Assembly: GCA_963556495.2 (NCBI GenBank)
Contig: OY747705.1
Location: forward strand, 28,510,501-28,574,500
Reading direction: 5' to 3'
Origin: Valencia hispanica
Lineage: Eukaryota; Chordata; Actinopteri; Cyprinodontiformes; Valenciidae
Length of the DNA: 64,000 nucleotides
In this document: one piece after another, positions 1-12,539 of the stretch
Position numbering within the stretch: position 1 is the stretch's first letter
Layout of the letters: every line of letters begins with the position of its first letter
Made by a program: the position numbers and the translations under genes
Notes under the pieces: model-generated
What the model was told of the DNA's origin: nothing
Databases searched by the model: none
Seen by the model: the letters and a program-made list of their open reading frames with translations, nothing else

Positions 1-1952
1 TATTTATATAGTAAGAAATTTGGGAATGTAAAGTTTCTGGGTAGAAAAGAGGGGCCAGTACAGCTACAATAATGAGTAATTCAGACATAAGAGTAGCAGT
101 TCCACTGTATATAGACCACAACTAAATGATATGGATGTAAAAAGGAAGAATTCAAAAGCACGGCATGCCTACTTTAACGTTATCAGAGTAAAGGGAGGTA
201 AATGCAAATGGCCACCACACTTTTCATATTTTCATATGTAACAACAGAGCAAGTAAAACTTTATATGAGGCACATCATGTGTTTGCCTGGCAGGGTGCAG
301 ATGTGCGTAGCTGGAAAAATGTCTCCTTTTCTTTCTTGAAGGGGGTAAATATCATTTTACCTCCAAGAGTCAGGAAGTTTGAATGTCAAGTATGAAGTCA
401 GCTACAAAGCTTCCATCACCCATCTGTTTACAGGTTTAATTAACAGGCAAACTTTAAGTCAGATGGAGGCTATGTCATCAGGCCTGAAAGTTTTTTTTAC
501 TAGACCTACAGGTCAAAGGAGGTAATCTTCAAAAGAACCAGTCAGGGTTGAAACCAAGATTCATTGCGCTCTTTGAGAATGTTTCAAAAGTTTATTGGTC
601 AGGAAAGAAGGGGAGATTTCCTAACAATAAACACAAAATACAGAACTACTTAATTCAGTTAAAGCATTCCCTTAAAAGTCTTTATTTGCCTTTGCAGGTG
701 TGTTAATCACACCAGAGTAGATGGAAACAATATCGTCTGTTTAAACATCATTTGCAATGAAGACAGCAAGTAACAGAACAAAGATATCCCACATAATTTG
801 AACCATGTTTTCATAAAGACAATAAAAAACACAATGGAAAGAAGACTAATGATAACTGGCCTTTATAAAATATAATGGGTAGCAGATGTGACTTTGCCAA
901 TATGCTTGAGGGTTTTTTTTCTTAAGAAAATACATATATTAAGTTAACATGTTACCACATTCAACTTACCAGCTGTTAGATACCTGATTTACATATTTCA
1001 GCTTTTGTTTCCTATCATCTTCCAGCTTAGATATTTTTTAAATATCAATCATCTTTTTTTCCCCTTTTTTCGCTTGAATTAAGTCCACAGCTAGATACTC
1101 AGTCGACTCTGATGACTCCCATCACAGCATTGTCTCATTCATTCATATTTGTCCCTAATGTACCTTCTTAACTTCAGACACACTTGGTCCTGATTCAAGC
1201 AGGGAATATATATGGCTACAGTGTGGTTCTTGCTTGTGAAAGCAGTGATGGATGAGAGTCTACAACAAGCACAGAATAAATATAACAACCAAGACAATCG
1301 AAGACACTTTCACATAATTTCATTTTCTAATCTGTAAAAACTGATGGGCGGAAAAACTAATGTGTTATTTTATATATAAAATATGGAGCAGTCAAAAAGA
1401 TTGGATTATGGGTTGGACCCAGTTTCTGGGTCAAGCTTTCAACCCATGAAATGGGTTAAAGTGACTAAAGCTGCTGTCATACCGTCTACTTTCTGGCATT
1501 TATTCTGGTGAATTGAGAAATGCATATAACTTAGGTCTATATGTCTGGTAATGAAGGGGATAGTGTGGATGTGTTTAATACTTAATTTGTCTGAACAGGG
1601 CATTAGTATTGGGGTCAAGGGTGGGGAATTCAATGGTCCACTTTGACAATAGTGGAAGTACATTACTTTTGCTTTATGTCCTCATTTGGAAATAAAATTT
1701 CATTGCCCCCCACGCAGTTAGATAAATATTAGCTAAATCAATAGCAGATCAGGCCATCAGTTTTACTTTCAGATGAATTCGCACCCCCCGATGTAAGTGG
1801 ATGTTCATCAGTGCAAACAGAGAGTTTGCGACTTGTTTTGTGAGATTTAGTAAGAGTTTAATTGAGTTATTCATACAGGGTAGTTGTTTAACATCTCCAA
1901 AAACATCTGTGGCAGTATGGGTTAGCTGGTGATATAATTATTCATACAGTAC
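1..1952. other. AT-rich sequence, nothing recognised
   Basis: No open reading frame with protein-like composition, no terminal inverted repeat pair and no tandem array was seen here. The short ORFs are chance frames. It reads as intergenic or intronic DNA. Confidence 0.5.
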
Positions 1953-2640
1953 CAGAGGTGGGACAAAGTCCTTGTTTTGCAAGTCACAGGTAGGTCTCAA
2001 GTCAAGTCGAGTCAAAGATGAGACAAGTCCCGAGTCGAGTCCAAAGTCAAAGCCAACAAGTTTCAAGTTTATACAAAAGTCCTACCATTTTAGTTTCGAG
2101 TCATTTCAAGTCCTCTTACCACAGAAATAAATTTATACAAATCATGTATGTCTGTAAGATTTGTATTTATTTAAACCTGTATTTATACAATAACATTAAT
2201 CAAATGCAGTAAAAAACAGAAAGTTTCATTTTCACAAAAAATGCTTGCATTTCAACAGCATATTGCACCAGAACAATGCACAGCAGCTTCAGTCCTGTAT
2301 TGTATCGACCTCATATTGCAAAACAGTTTAACTTTAAAATAGACAAGGGTCCTTTTAACCTAAACTTTTTTAAACATGTCATCAATAAAATCCTCTCCCG
2401 TCAAAATGATCACTTCTGAAAAACTGGACCAACCTGATAATATAATTGGAATGCCTCTATGGTGTGTAAAAAAAATTTTCCCCAGTTTCCATGGGAAGTA
2501 GCAAGTCTTCTCAAGTCGAAAGGCACACGTCCAAGTAAAGTCACGAGTCATTGATGTTAAAGTCCAAGTCGAGTTGCAAGTCTTTGTACATTTTATCAAG
2601 TCGAGTCTGAAGTCATGAAATGACCACGCGCGGACATTTT
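1953..2640 (+). mobile_element. hAT-like non-autonomous repeat, AAGTC-rich, right end lost
   Basis: The stretch starts with CAGAGGTGGGACAAAGTCC, a hAT-type terminus (CAGAGGTG). Both flanks of the body are densely filled with the pentamer AAGTC/GAGTC (1975-2110 and 2500-2620). A matching CACCTCTG right terminus is not found nearby, so the copy looks truncated. The low-complexity ends with a unique AT-rich centre fit a hAT MITE family common in fish; the family name is inference. Confidence 0.5.
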
Positions 2641-2679
2641 TAGGTTTGAGTTGAAGCACGATGGAATCAATAAATTAAT

Positions 2680-2767
2680 AAGAAGAAGATTCCCATGAAG
2701 CCATCTGAGCATCATGTCAGACCGGGAGGCTTTGGAACGCTACTGTGACCGGTGCGGCTGGTTAAAG
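2680..2767 (+). repeat. Fragment related to the hAT-like MITEs at 24.8 and 47.1 kb
   Basis: The words GATTCCCATGA, CCATCTGAGCATCAT and TCAGACC here recur in the same order at 24948-24985 and, more diverged, at 47218-47255. Only this short core is present; it is cut off by the (TA)n array that follows. Confidence 0.45.
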
Positions 2768-3267
<500 letters not shown>

Positions 3268-3271
<4 letters not shown>

Positions 3272-4128
3272 AAACTTTATTTCAGACACACAAGTGGTCC
3301 ATAGATTAAAAAATAAAAGTATGGAAGTACAATACAATAAATGACATAGCTTACAATAAAATTCATGAAAGACTAAGATGCCATTGTTTCCAAAGACCAG
3401 ACATATATCTGTAGCAGCTTTTCTTAGGACTGGTTAGTGCCAGTATGATTCCATTTTCAGATTTGTCCAAACGACACATGAATTTAAACATTAATTGCCT
3501 TAATAAGGCTCCACAGGTGAGAACACCAGAGTTCACACAAAGCTGACTAGCACTGTGCCATCTTGGGACACGAAGGAGGAGCCTCATGGCATCATTGTAG
3601 GCTACAGAGAGGCTACTGTTCTTATATCGCCACCACAAATGTGCTGTGTACATAGGAGTACAGTAGGATCTAAATAAAAAACATTTAATATTAGGTGAGC
3701 ACATGCTAAATTTTGGCAGCAACATGTTGGCTTAGGCATATAATTTGCAGCACTGTCTGTACAGATCTCTGTCGTCACTCATGTCATCAGTTATGATATG
3801 GCCCAGATATTTTATTTCTTTACACGTCTTCAGAGGCTGATCACTCAAGTAGAAATTAGGAAAAATTAGTCTCCTGTCCTCCTTGGTTCTGACAATCATG
3901 ATATTACTCCTGCTGGAATTGTATCTGATGTCAAAATCATTACCATACTGTGAACACACCTTTAATAATTGCTGCAACCCAGCACTGTACGGGCTTAGCA
4001 CTACCAGATCATCGGCATACATTAGGTGGTTGACGACAGAGTTTCCCACAAGACAGCCCGTCTTACAAACATTCAACTGTTTGGACAAATCATCCAAATA
4101 GACATTAAAAAGGTAAGGAGACAGAATT

Positions 4129-4131
<3 letters not shown>
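3268..4131 (-). pseudogene. 5'-truncated non-LTR retrotransposon, reverse transcriptase C-terminal part and 3' UTR
   Basis: On the minus strand the frame reads GILSPYLFNVYLDDL, then the polymerase motif HLMYADDLVVLSP (catalytic YADD), an EIKYLG motif and a long post-RT region with WWRYKN. This is the C-terminal half of a LINE ORF2. An in-frame TAA at 3732-3734, in a CKLYA-stop-ANMLL context, splits the frame, so it is dead. The 3' UTR ends with AATAAA near 3281 and then passes into (TA)n. The 5' end stops abruptly at 4131 against another (TA)n array. The LINE clade is not assigned; RTE-like or I/Nimb-like are possible. Confidence 0.8.

Positions 4132-4181
<50 letters not shown>
4132..4181. 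repeat. (TA)n microsatellite, about 50 bp
   Basis: A pure TA array exactly at the 5' truncation point of the LINE fragment. Together with the array at 2768-3267 it sandwiches the LINE. Confidence 0.95.
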
Positions 4182-4182
<1 letters not shown>

Positions 4183-4389
4183 TTATTAATGCTCAGTAGT
4201 CCACATATGGTTCTGAAATGTAATTGCATTGCACTAAAATTAATACATTTTAATGGGCATACATGAAACAGGTAGCGTAGTGTGTCCCAAATGTTTTAAA
4301 ATTAAAATTTTTATATAACATTATAATAATTATATCCTTTCTTTTGGGGTGGGGGGGGTGGGCTTAAGCTTTATTCTTTAATGTCATTT

Positions 4390-4564
4390 TTTAAAATACA
4401 TTACTTTTACTTTTATACTTTAAGTAGTTTTGAATCAAGTACTTTTTTTCTTTTACTTGAGTAAAAAACTTGACTTGATACTTCAACTTCTACAGAAGTC
4501 TTTTTAAACCCTAGTATCTATACTTCTACTTGAGTATTGAATGTGAATACTGTTGACACCTCTG
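4390..4564 (-). mobile_element. hAT MITE terminus (ACTTGAGTA-rich)
   Basis: The block carries repeated ACTT/AAGT and TACTTGAGTA words and ends on the plus strand in GTTGACACCTCTG, the complement of a CAGAGGTG hAT terminus. Its partner end is not identified. The low side is interrupted by the LINE/(TA)n complex. Confidence 0.5.
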
Positions 4565-4832
4565 GCTCCGGGACGTCATATATGCGACATCTGATTTGTA
4601 GGCATTTTCATTGCAAATTTCTACAATCAAATAAATCCCAAATCCCTTGACAAACACAGTTGAAATGCACATAATTAGTTGTCATTTAAATTGAGGTACA
4701 TCATATGTGGGATTCAGGACGTAAGACAAAGCGGACCAGAAAAAAACTTTTATCGCTCCATTGACTTCCATTCGTTTTTGTTTTTTTTGGCCAGGTTACA
4801 AAACTAGTACTTTTTACAACATTCCTCAGCTA

Positions 4833-5128
4833 CAGGTACATCTCAGTAATAGAATGTGTTCAGATGAGGCTCGCTTTTGTCAGATTAAAAGTAGCTTTTA
4901 AAATTACAACCTTTAAGAAGGTTTAAGCATACTTTTCTGTGCACATTTTTAAATTAAAAATGTTTTTTTATTGGTGTGATCCAATTTTCTAATATTTTGT
5001 AAGAAAGGCTTGAAAACATCAATGAGGATGTATAATTAATCTATGTAATGTGTTTCACCCAGGGTTATGGAGTTATGGAAAATAAACTTTTCAACATTAT
5101 TCTAATTACTGTAAATGAGATGCACCTG
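4833..5128. mobile_element. Tc1/mariner-type MITE, 296 bp, TA target duplication
   Basis: Terminal inverted repeats CAGGTACATCTCAGTAAT on the left and, read from the right end, CAGGTGCATCTCATTTAC, each followed by an AGAAT-type word. The element is flanked by TA at 4831-4832 and 5129-5130. The interior is AT-rich and has no ORF. Length and TA duplication fit a Tc1/mariner MITE. Confidence 0.75.
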
Positions 5129-5130
5129 TA

Positions 5131-5944
5131 TCTCATGCTTGATTGGGATACTTGATTTCAAGTCCTGATTATTTATTAGTAAATTGGATTGAACAGTGTG
5201 AGACTGCTTTAAAAAACTTCAAAACAGTACGCAAGTTCAAAAGATATGACTGACAAAAGAAAGCCTGTCAAGAGAAGAGAACATTAACATTCATGCTCAC
5301 ATTGGAGTTCATTTGACGGGATAATGATAAATAGAGGGGGACCAAGGGATCATTGAAAGAAGTGCAGAAGATATGGCTGAAGAACAGAAAAATATGAGTC
5401 TGGATGGAAATAACTCTTCCACAGTAAACTGAGATAGGTGGCTTTAGTTGAGATGTAAATGGAATATTTGGGATTAAGGCCAAGGTTAGCTTGTGTCCAG
5501 CATGGCCTTTGGACTCTCTGTTTAACCACCTCCACAACCAACAGTCACAAACAGCAATAATGTACAGATATTTTGCCTTAACTTTGCTGAACATTGCTGA
5601 GATTCGTTCCCTTCTGGAAAGGGTGAGCATTTTGCCATCTTTCCCATTTTGAAGAGTGGCTAAAAGAAATGATGCTATGTGTCATGTCATTATATAAACT
5701 CAAGCAAATAGGAAGTCATGGACAACTGGATCCAAAGAAGGTATAATTTGAAAATGCTTCAGTTAGTACTGTTTTACTAGATTTGTTAGGCTTGTAAAAA
5801 GTATGGCACTGCTCATTTACCAAGAACAACCAACTAAATAGATTTAGTTTTCAATTTAAAAAAACTTAAAATATATGTTGTATTGTTGTAAATATTTATG
5901 GAAAGGATTGTGGTACTGTAAAAAAAACACACAAAAACCCCCCC
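5131..5944. other. AT-rich sequence, nothing recognised
   Basis: No repeat pair or coding signature was identified. The 120-residue minus-strand frame at 5268-5630 has no recognisable motif. Confidence 0.4.
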
Positions 5945-6099
5945 GATCTCAATTACTGTAGCTTTTACACTTGCTGCATAGTAAAGTTGGTGAAAGTAAC
6001 TGAGTTGCATTTACCCAATTACATTTACTTGAGTAAAATTATTATGAAGCATCGCTACTCTTACTTGAGTAAAATTTTTGGGTACTCTACTCACCTCTG
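5945..6099 (-). mobile_element. hAT MITE right terminus
   Basis: Contains two ACTTGAGTAAAAT words and ends GTACTCTACTCACCTCTG, the complement of a CAGAGGTGAGTAGAGTAC terminus. This is the same superfamily of ends as at 4564 but a different sequence family. No left partner was found. Confidence 0.55.
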
Positions 6100-6309
6100 G
6101 GAATTCCCACAACCATGCCTCTCCCTACATTTGAATAACACAAACTAGTGAATATTTGTGAGGGGTATGGAAAAGAAACATGATTTTAAACAGTGGTGTG
6201 GTGTCCAGTTGTATGAAACATAATACTACATATAACAACCTTGCTACAATTAAATCTTACAATTTTTCATCATATGTCTGTACCAGCATTGTATTTTTTG
6301 TGTGACTAT

Positions 6310-6830
6310 TATTTCTTTGTAAAATAGCTTAAGCTCATTTATTATGGGTGGAGAGCATCTGTGGCTGTAATTTTTAGGTCTTGCCACGGATTCTCAGTTG
6401 AATTTAGGATTTAACTTTGGTAGATAACAAGACCATACATATGCTTTAATCTAAGCTTTTATTATGAATCTGGTTGTTTGTTTAGGACTGTGGTCCTGCT
6501 GGAAGGTGAACATCTGCCCCAGTTATCGTCTTTTAGGAGTCTAACAAGTTTTCTTGTCCTGAATTTAGGTCTTTCCATCATTCAATCAGTTCTGACCAAG
6601 TTCCCTGTTCCTGCTAAAGAAAACGATTCTATGATGTTGCAACCAAATGTTTCTCAGTGGAGAGCCTGTTAGCTACTGTATGTTGGCATCTAGGCCAAAG
6701 TAGTTGGTATTTTGGTCTCCTCTGACCTTCTTTCATGTGTTTGATGTGTCCCCTGCAGCTTGTGGCAAACACGACTTCTTCAAGCTTTCTTTTTAAAATG
6801 CTTTTCTTCTCTCCATTTTTCTAAAAAAAC
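6310..6830 (-). pseudogene. Tc1-like transposase remnant
   Basis: On the plus strand the text GCTGGAAGGTGAACATCTG and, near 6750, TGTCCCCTGCAGCTTGTGGC are recognisable as the complement of a decayed fish Tc1 transposase gene. The same family recurs at 12.6, 36.6, 41.5, 43.9, 49.5 and 60.2 kb. No frame survives beyond about 60 residues. Exact ends were not resolved; similarity may extend to about 7100. Confidence 0.55.
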
Positions 6831-7099
6831 TAGATTCATAAAAAAGCACAACAAGTAGTTGTCCAGCCAATTATCCCATCTGAGTTGTGAATCTAGTTGC
6901 AATTGATTTTAATAGGGGTTATCAGAGGAAAATGGGCTGATTATAAAAGGGTGACACACTCTTCAGGTTTTTTGGCAAAAAAGTTATTAAATTAATCTTT
7001 TAACGTCCACTTCATTATACTGTGCAACTTTTTGTGTTTGTCTAACATATAAAAACCCCAATGAACAAGACTGAGTTTTGTAGATTTCTTCAAGGTAGG

Positions 7100-8592
7100 T
7101 GTCATACAACGTTTTTTGATTTCATTGGGTTTGTAAAATCACCGCAAAAAGTAATGTGACGTAATGTAACGTTTTCTTCATGAAATCTGTGACTCTACAA
7201 CAAGTATGTGTTGCTTGTTGACGTGTTTTCAAAGATTACAACAGCTTGGAATGAACTATTATCTGGATTTGGCTCCACAGAGGATACTTTACAAGCAGAG
7301 CATTGTTGTTTTGCTCCTTGCACAGGATTTGTTGACAATAAGATAAATATAGGAAACTGCCAGCCTGATCCTGAAACAATACTTATGTGTTTGTGCATTT
7401 GGAGAGACGAAAAGACTGCAAATGCAAGACTGCCGTCCAGATAAGCAGAAGTTGTTGCACTTTCCCATATAAGTTTCACTTTTAAAACAAACACACAAAG
7501 CAGACACACACATTTAACTTGTGTAAATGTCCAAAGATCTTCCATCTACCCCTTTTTGTCTGTCAACAGCTGACTTGGCTCCAGACTGCTTGCATAAATG
7601 TCTGAAAACACATTTAAAAGATAACACCCATTGATAACCTCCTCTTCTGCCTTGAGTCCTTGATCTCAGCGGCTACCGGCTTGTCTCCTTTGCTTTGCTT
7701 TGCAGGTCAGGGCGTGCATATCTCTCTCTCCCCACCTCGGCTTCTCATTGTCTTCATCTGACATCATCGAAATACACCCATCTTCATATCTTTCATCATC
7801 ATTTTGGTAATAATTATCATTATCATACCAGCTTTCTTTCCAGCTCTTCGACCTAAATTCGGTGGAGAAGCATGTACTGAAAGATGGGATGATGTTGGGA
7901 GGCAAATACTTGGAGACCAAAGGAAAATTGTTGTAACCTTTTGCAACTAAATGCCACAAAGGAACAGTGTTGGCCACCTGGGGACTGTGGTCACTTATCA
8001 AACTTGGCCTTCCCTTTTCCCCACCATGAAAAAAGCCTTATCTGATTATAATAAAACAAAGTCTCTCTTACCACATCAGACACAAAACAACTATCTCTGC
8101 AACATGTCTTAACACCAGACGTTTTGATTTCTTTTCCCACCACCAAAAGTCTTTTGCGTTATCTCATGTTACGAGCACTGCTTTTTGCTCTGGCTGGTAA
8201 TTACTTAACTCTTAGCTGTGAGAGGAAAGATCACTCCAGAGAAAAACTCTTATCAAGCTTCAGCAGCAACAGCCAGGAATGTGTTGAAGCTCATAGAAAC
8301 CTTTAATAGTGTTTTCATAGACCTGGGTGGGGCTGATGTGGCAATCTATACACTACATATTTACAAATTTCTTATTTCTGAGGATGCTCAAATCATCAGG
8401 ACATGAATTAAGCTTAATATAGTTTGGATTTTAGCAGATACTCCTAAAAACAAAAATGCCGTATTTGTCTGGAATTACTTATTTATTTTAATAAATGCAC
8501 TGGCAGAATTTGAATGAATCAGCACTTTGCATTGCATGCAACTGAACAGTATATTAATGAGAAACTGTTTAAATGAAATTCAATACATCTAA
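7100..8592. other. Unassigned sequence with a minus-strand 112-codon frame
   Basis: A minus-strand frame covers about 8035-7666, open after a TAA and without an ATG at its start. It contains an aromatic/proline stretch (VSKYLPPNIIPSF) and an acidic Asp/Asn/Tyr-rich stretch. No family was recognised and there are no clear splice sites. It may be chance, because the acidic part comes from a GATAAT-type low-complexity run. Confidence 0.2.
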
Positions 8593-8980
8593 AGCCTAGT
8601 TTATACTTCTCCGTCATCAAGTTTGCACTCACACACACAAGTATTGACGAAGACATTTTCCTTTTATACTGGGTTATAATGCGTTATCTCCGTTGGTGTG
8701 TCAGTGTTACAAAACAATTCTCCGCCAGGAAAGCAGGGGATGCAGACCTTTTCTGGCGGGTCTGCCTACCATTGCCGTGATGTCTGTGGTCAATGACAAT
8801 TTATTTACTTCAGTTTGTAAGCACATTTCCACTCAAGAAGTAATGGGCGACAGAGAGTGAGTTTTGATTGAGCTAAAAAGCTTTATCCTAAACTGCAGTT
8901 CATTGAATGGTCTAAAAAAGCATGCAAACAAACACACACAGCGGTGTGTTTTGTTAACATAAAGAGTTTTGAAAGTTAAC

Positions 8981-9200
8981 TCAATGACTTCCAATGACAC
9001 TACCAAGAGGAAGCATATAAAGGTTAAAAAGCACTGGGCCTAAAATCGAACCCTGGGGCACACCACATGTGATATTGTGTACCTTAGTGGAGCAGGTATC
9101 TAAACTTAACATAAAAGTCCTGTCTGTGAGATAGGATGAGAATAATTCATGAACAGCACCAGAGAGGCCAATCTGTTTTAAATGGCTTAAAAGAAGAGAG
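8981..9200 (-). pseudogene. L2/CR1-type LINE reverse transcriptase fragment
   Basis: The minus-strand frame reads VDHSLLLSHLKQIGLSG, then TCGVPQGSILGPVLFNLYM (RT motif B region) and MLPLGS. This is typical of the L2/CR1 group. The catalytic DD box and everything 3' of it are absent. The 5' side stops at the (TGTA)n array. It belongs with the endonuclease and ORF1 parts at 9565-11190. Confidence 0.8.
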
Positions 9201-9208
9201 TGATCCAC

Positions 9209-9437
9209 TGTATGTATGTATGTATGTATGTATGTATGTATGTATGTATGTATGTATGTATGTATGTATGTATGTATGTATGTATGTATGTATGTATGCA
9301 TGCATGTATGTATGTATGTATGTATGTATGTATGTATGTATGTATGTATGTATGTATGTATGTATGTATGTATGTATGTATGTATGTATGTATGTATGTA
9401 TGTATGTATGTATGTATGTATGTATGTATGTCTGTAA
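9209..9437. repeat. (TGTA)n microsatellite with a TGCA variant
   Basis: About 57 tetranucleotide units. The variant TGCATGCATG is near 9297-9305. It lies between the endonuclease and RT parts of a LINE. Confidence 0.95.
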
Positions 9438-9471
9438 GTGGGTATGTATGTGTGTGTGTCTATGTACGCGT

Positions 9472-9472
9472 G

Positions 9473-9561
<89 letters not shown>
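9472..9561. repeat. (TCTA)n microsatellite
   Basis: About 22 perfect TCTA units, separated from the (TGTA)n array by about 35 bp of TG-rich sequence. Confidence 0.95.
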
Positions 9562-9564
9562 GAT

Positions 9565-10150
9565 GGTTTATTGTAATTTTCAGAGGACACACTGATGGAC
9601 AAGCCATACGTGATGACCAAGTCCAGGGTGTGTCCTCTGTTGTAAGTCGGCTGCAATACACGTTGACTAAAGTCCATACAATTTAGAATATTTAAAAAAT
9701 CTGTTGATAAAGAATCTAAATGGTTATCCACATGAAAATCTCCAGATAAACTGATCTTTTCAGTTTAGCTGGAGTTTTGCAGAACTGATAAAAACTCTGA
9801 AAATTCTTGAATAAAGTTGTGCTCATTTTGGGAGGCCTATAAACTGACGCAAAAAAATGAGGAGTGCTTAAAACATTTGCAATATATTAAAACGTGCTAA
9901 AATTAGCAAATAAAACAGGTTTGGCAGAAAGCGTTGACAAACTTAGAAAAGCAGTACCCCCTCCCCTTTTGCTACTCCTCCTGGAATAAGTGAAGTTAAA
10001 GTTTGGTGGGGAGGCCTCTGTAAGACCAACAGGGGCATCTGCACTCAGCCACGTTTCCGTTAAAAATAAACCATCAAGAGTATGGTCTAAAATTAGATCA
10101 TTGATTATAAAAGTTTTGTTCAGCAGAGAGTGAACATTTAAAAGAGCCAT
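9565..10150 (-). pseudogene. L2/CR1-type LINE ORF2, apurinic endonuclease domain
   Basis: The minus-strand frames give NVHSLLNK (Asn of the APE fold), then LFLTETWLS (catalytic Glu), RRSSKRGGGTAF and, after frameshifts, VYRPPK, a GDFHVDNH motif and GHTLDLVI. This is the endonuclease domain in its normal order. At least two frameshifts show it is dead. The domain ends at the (TCTA)n array. Confidence 0.8.
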
Positions 10151-10164
10151 ATTGATTGTGACTG

Positions 10165-11640
10165 GAGATGGAATAATGATTTAGCGAAAGTTGGACTTTT
10201 GGTAACTGTTTGGGATTGTTTGGGTTGCATTTGTTGGGTTTTGTGATTTTTAGTCTGCTCTCTGCTGATAATGACAGGTATGAATGAGGTATGGCAAGGT
10301 CCAAGTCCAATATGTGAGTTACTGTTAAAGTAAGAGCTGAGTTCATAGGAGCAGGGTCCACCTGTACATCAGGATGTGCCGGAGGGGGCAGAAAAGCCAG
10401 GGGCAGCTGGGGCCGGTGTGGTAGAAAGGAGGGGCGTGGGTGTGCCAAACTCATTGCCCGCATGAGGGTGCCATGTCCGTTGAGATGAAGCCTATCTGCC
10501 CCAAACAAGTGCCTCTTGCACCAGAAAATGTTTAAATTGTATATAAAACCAATATTGTAAGTCACGGTGGCAGAGGAAAGCCAAGTGTTGAGAGATAAAA
10601 GTCTGCTAAAATGACCAATTCCTCTGCCAACGGTAGTAGAGGGGCCAGAGACAGAAATGGACACGAGAGTTTTTTAAATGATTAAGAAGGTGGATAAAAT
10701 CACGCTTCAGGAGCTCGGACGGCTGCTTATGAATGTCATTGGTGCCAGCGTAAGTCACAACTTTACTCACAGCTGTCTGTCTGTCCTTCACGGTGGCTCC
10801 AGGAAAAGAGAGAGTGAGAGCTCCTCTCTTCCTTACATTCCAGATGATGGAGTCCCCAATGATGAGTGTGGTGAGAGGTGGGTTTGTGCCCTGTTGACTC
10901 TGGCCAGAGGATCTATCACCATCTCACACTGGCTGTATGTCGGGCAGAGAAGCATCCCCAGGACTGCAGCATTGTGCATTTCATATGTGCTCGTTCCATA
11001 GGTTTGGAGTGAAGTGGAGCAGTCCTCAGTGAGTTCTGGCTGGGGTGCGGGGTTTTTTCGCGACGTGGAGGGCTGAGGGAGTTGGACTGCTGCACTGGCT
11101 GCTGGGAGGGATTGGGCTGTAGGCCTGCAGAGCTACGGGGCCAGGGCCAGGGGCTGTCAGAGAGGAAAGTCCGGGTCCAGGGCACCGAAACGGTTGGTCA
11201 ATGTCAGGCAGGTTGAAGGAGAGCGGTGGCGGCTGCTCCGTGCACCCCCACCACGGCTAGGCCCAACAGTGGATCAGGTATTCAGTGGGACCGGAGTGGA
11301 GCTGATCGGGGCTTTTTGCTTAGCCCCCTGCTGAAACCAGTGGTCCTCCTCTGCAGCAGATGTCATACGGGCATTTGGCACCCCAAGTCCTTTACGAGAC
11401 CCAGCAATGGATCCCCTCTCCGCAGCTTTATCAGGCTGATAGGGAATAGTGTCAGTGAGCTGAGCACTATTGGCGGTGGCAGCAAGAGTCCGACGGAGAA
11501 TTTTGTCTATGTCGCGCTTGTGCTCCTGGATTTAGTGTAGTGTTCAGATCTTCTGCTCCAGCTCCAGAACCTTCTGGTTAAGCTTAAGGTAGCTATCACA
11601 CCCAGGGCTGCAGGTAAGTGGGTGCATGGTGAGGGAAATA
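10165..11640 (-). pseudogene. L2/CR1-type LINE ORF1 with SGNH-esterase-like domain
   Basis: The minus strand starts with a coiled-coil-like stretch near 11580-11550 (KVLELEQK), followed by a proline-rich region. An esterase-like part follows, with AGTNDIHKQPSELL at about 10749, then LNTWL and DRLHLNGHG near 10500. The GTND and D.LHLN blocks match the SGNH-hydrolase ORF1 known from CR1/L2 LINEs. Frameshifts between the GTND frame (10606-10791) and the HLN frame (10098-10664) inactivate it. It sits directly upstream of the endonuclease ORF2, the normal LINE order. Confidence 0.7.
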
Positions 11641-12539
11641 CCCCCAATAAAAGCATCCAATTAATAAAAAGATAGCAATATTAAAATCAGTTAAAACCGC
11701 GTTTGTTTGAAGCCGGTGTTGAGGGGTCTAACTGACGCATGCCCGTTACAGTGCTCTACACATTCTGGAGTTCAAAATCGCCAAAAGACCATATTAGATA
11801 AACTGGCCTTGCAATATGAAGTGTCTAGTGGCCTAAACTGCACTGATTACTAATTACATCGACTATAGAGCACCGTTCTGGTGAAATAATCTGGGGCTGA
11901 TGTTGGGCTGACCAATCACAGATGTTTGTTCTCAGTTATGTTCGACGCCGACGGATAGTTAAAAAATTGGGCTCTTCTCTGTGCATCCTTGCGTGAGTGA
12001 AGGACAGCCCTTTCGTCGACGGAAAATGGCGCTTCGTGTCTCCACACCTCTGCAGACGGAGAAATATAAACTAGGCGTAAGACTGTAACCAAGCTGACTG
12101 AGGAGCATTTTCAGGTTTTATTAAATGTTTTTTTTTACTATTTTCAAAAACTATCCATCAGGTGACAATTTGTTTTTCTACGTCTTCTCTCATTAAATAC
12201 ACATCCTACAGCTTTCAAAGAAAATACTGCGGTGTGGCCTAGGGACTCATGTTTTACTGCCCTTTCCTACTCTTTCCAGTGTGAATTTCCACTCCAAACC
12301 ATTACCAATGGCACAGCTGTTTTTAAGGCTCAGAAAATGTCCACTCTCTTTCATTTGCCACGCTTAAATACATTTACAAGTTTAATTATTTGACTCCTTT
12401 AAAATGTAGTTTTTAGTTGACATTGCTTCTATTTTAAACAAACAACTTCATCTTCTGCTAGATATAGTATAATTAAAGAATGCTTGAATGGTGCTAGATA
12501 AACTTTATTGTTCTTCCGCTGTGTCTCAAAACATTTGCA

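Larger units (their letters stand above)
8593..12077. mobile_element. PIF/Harbinger-like element, 3.5 kb, with a nested LINE
   Basis: The left end reads AGCCTAGTTTATACTTCTCC. The right end, read from 12077 on the minus strand, gives CGCCTAGTTTATATTTCTCC. Both are followed by GTC. The element is flanked by TAA at 8590-8592 and 12078-12080, the three-base TWA-type duplication of PIF/Harbinger. No transposase was recognised in the parts outside the LINE (8593-8960 and 11690-12077), so it is non-autonomous. Most of its length is the inserted LINE at about 8980-11640. Confidence 0.75.

Noticed and set aside
5268..5630. 120-residue minus ORF
   Set aside because: No motif, no splice context, composition typical of a chance frame.
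9136..9595. CMYV and LSIY repeat frames
   Set aside because: They come from the (TGTA)n and (TCTA)n arrays; open in several frames by periodicity.
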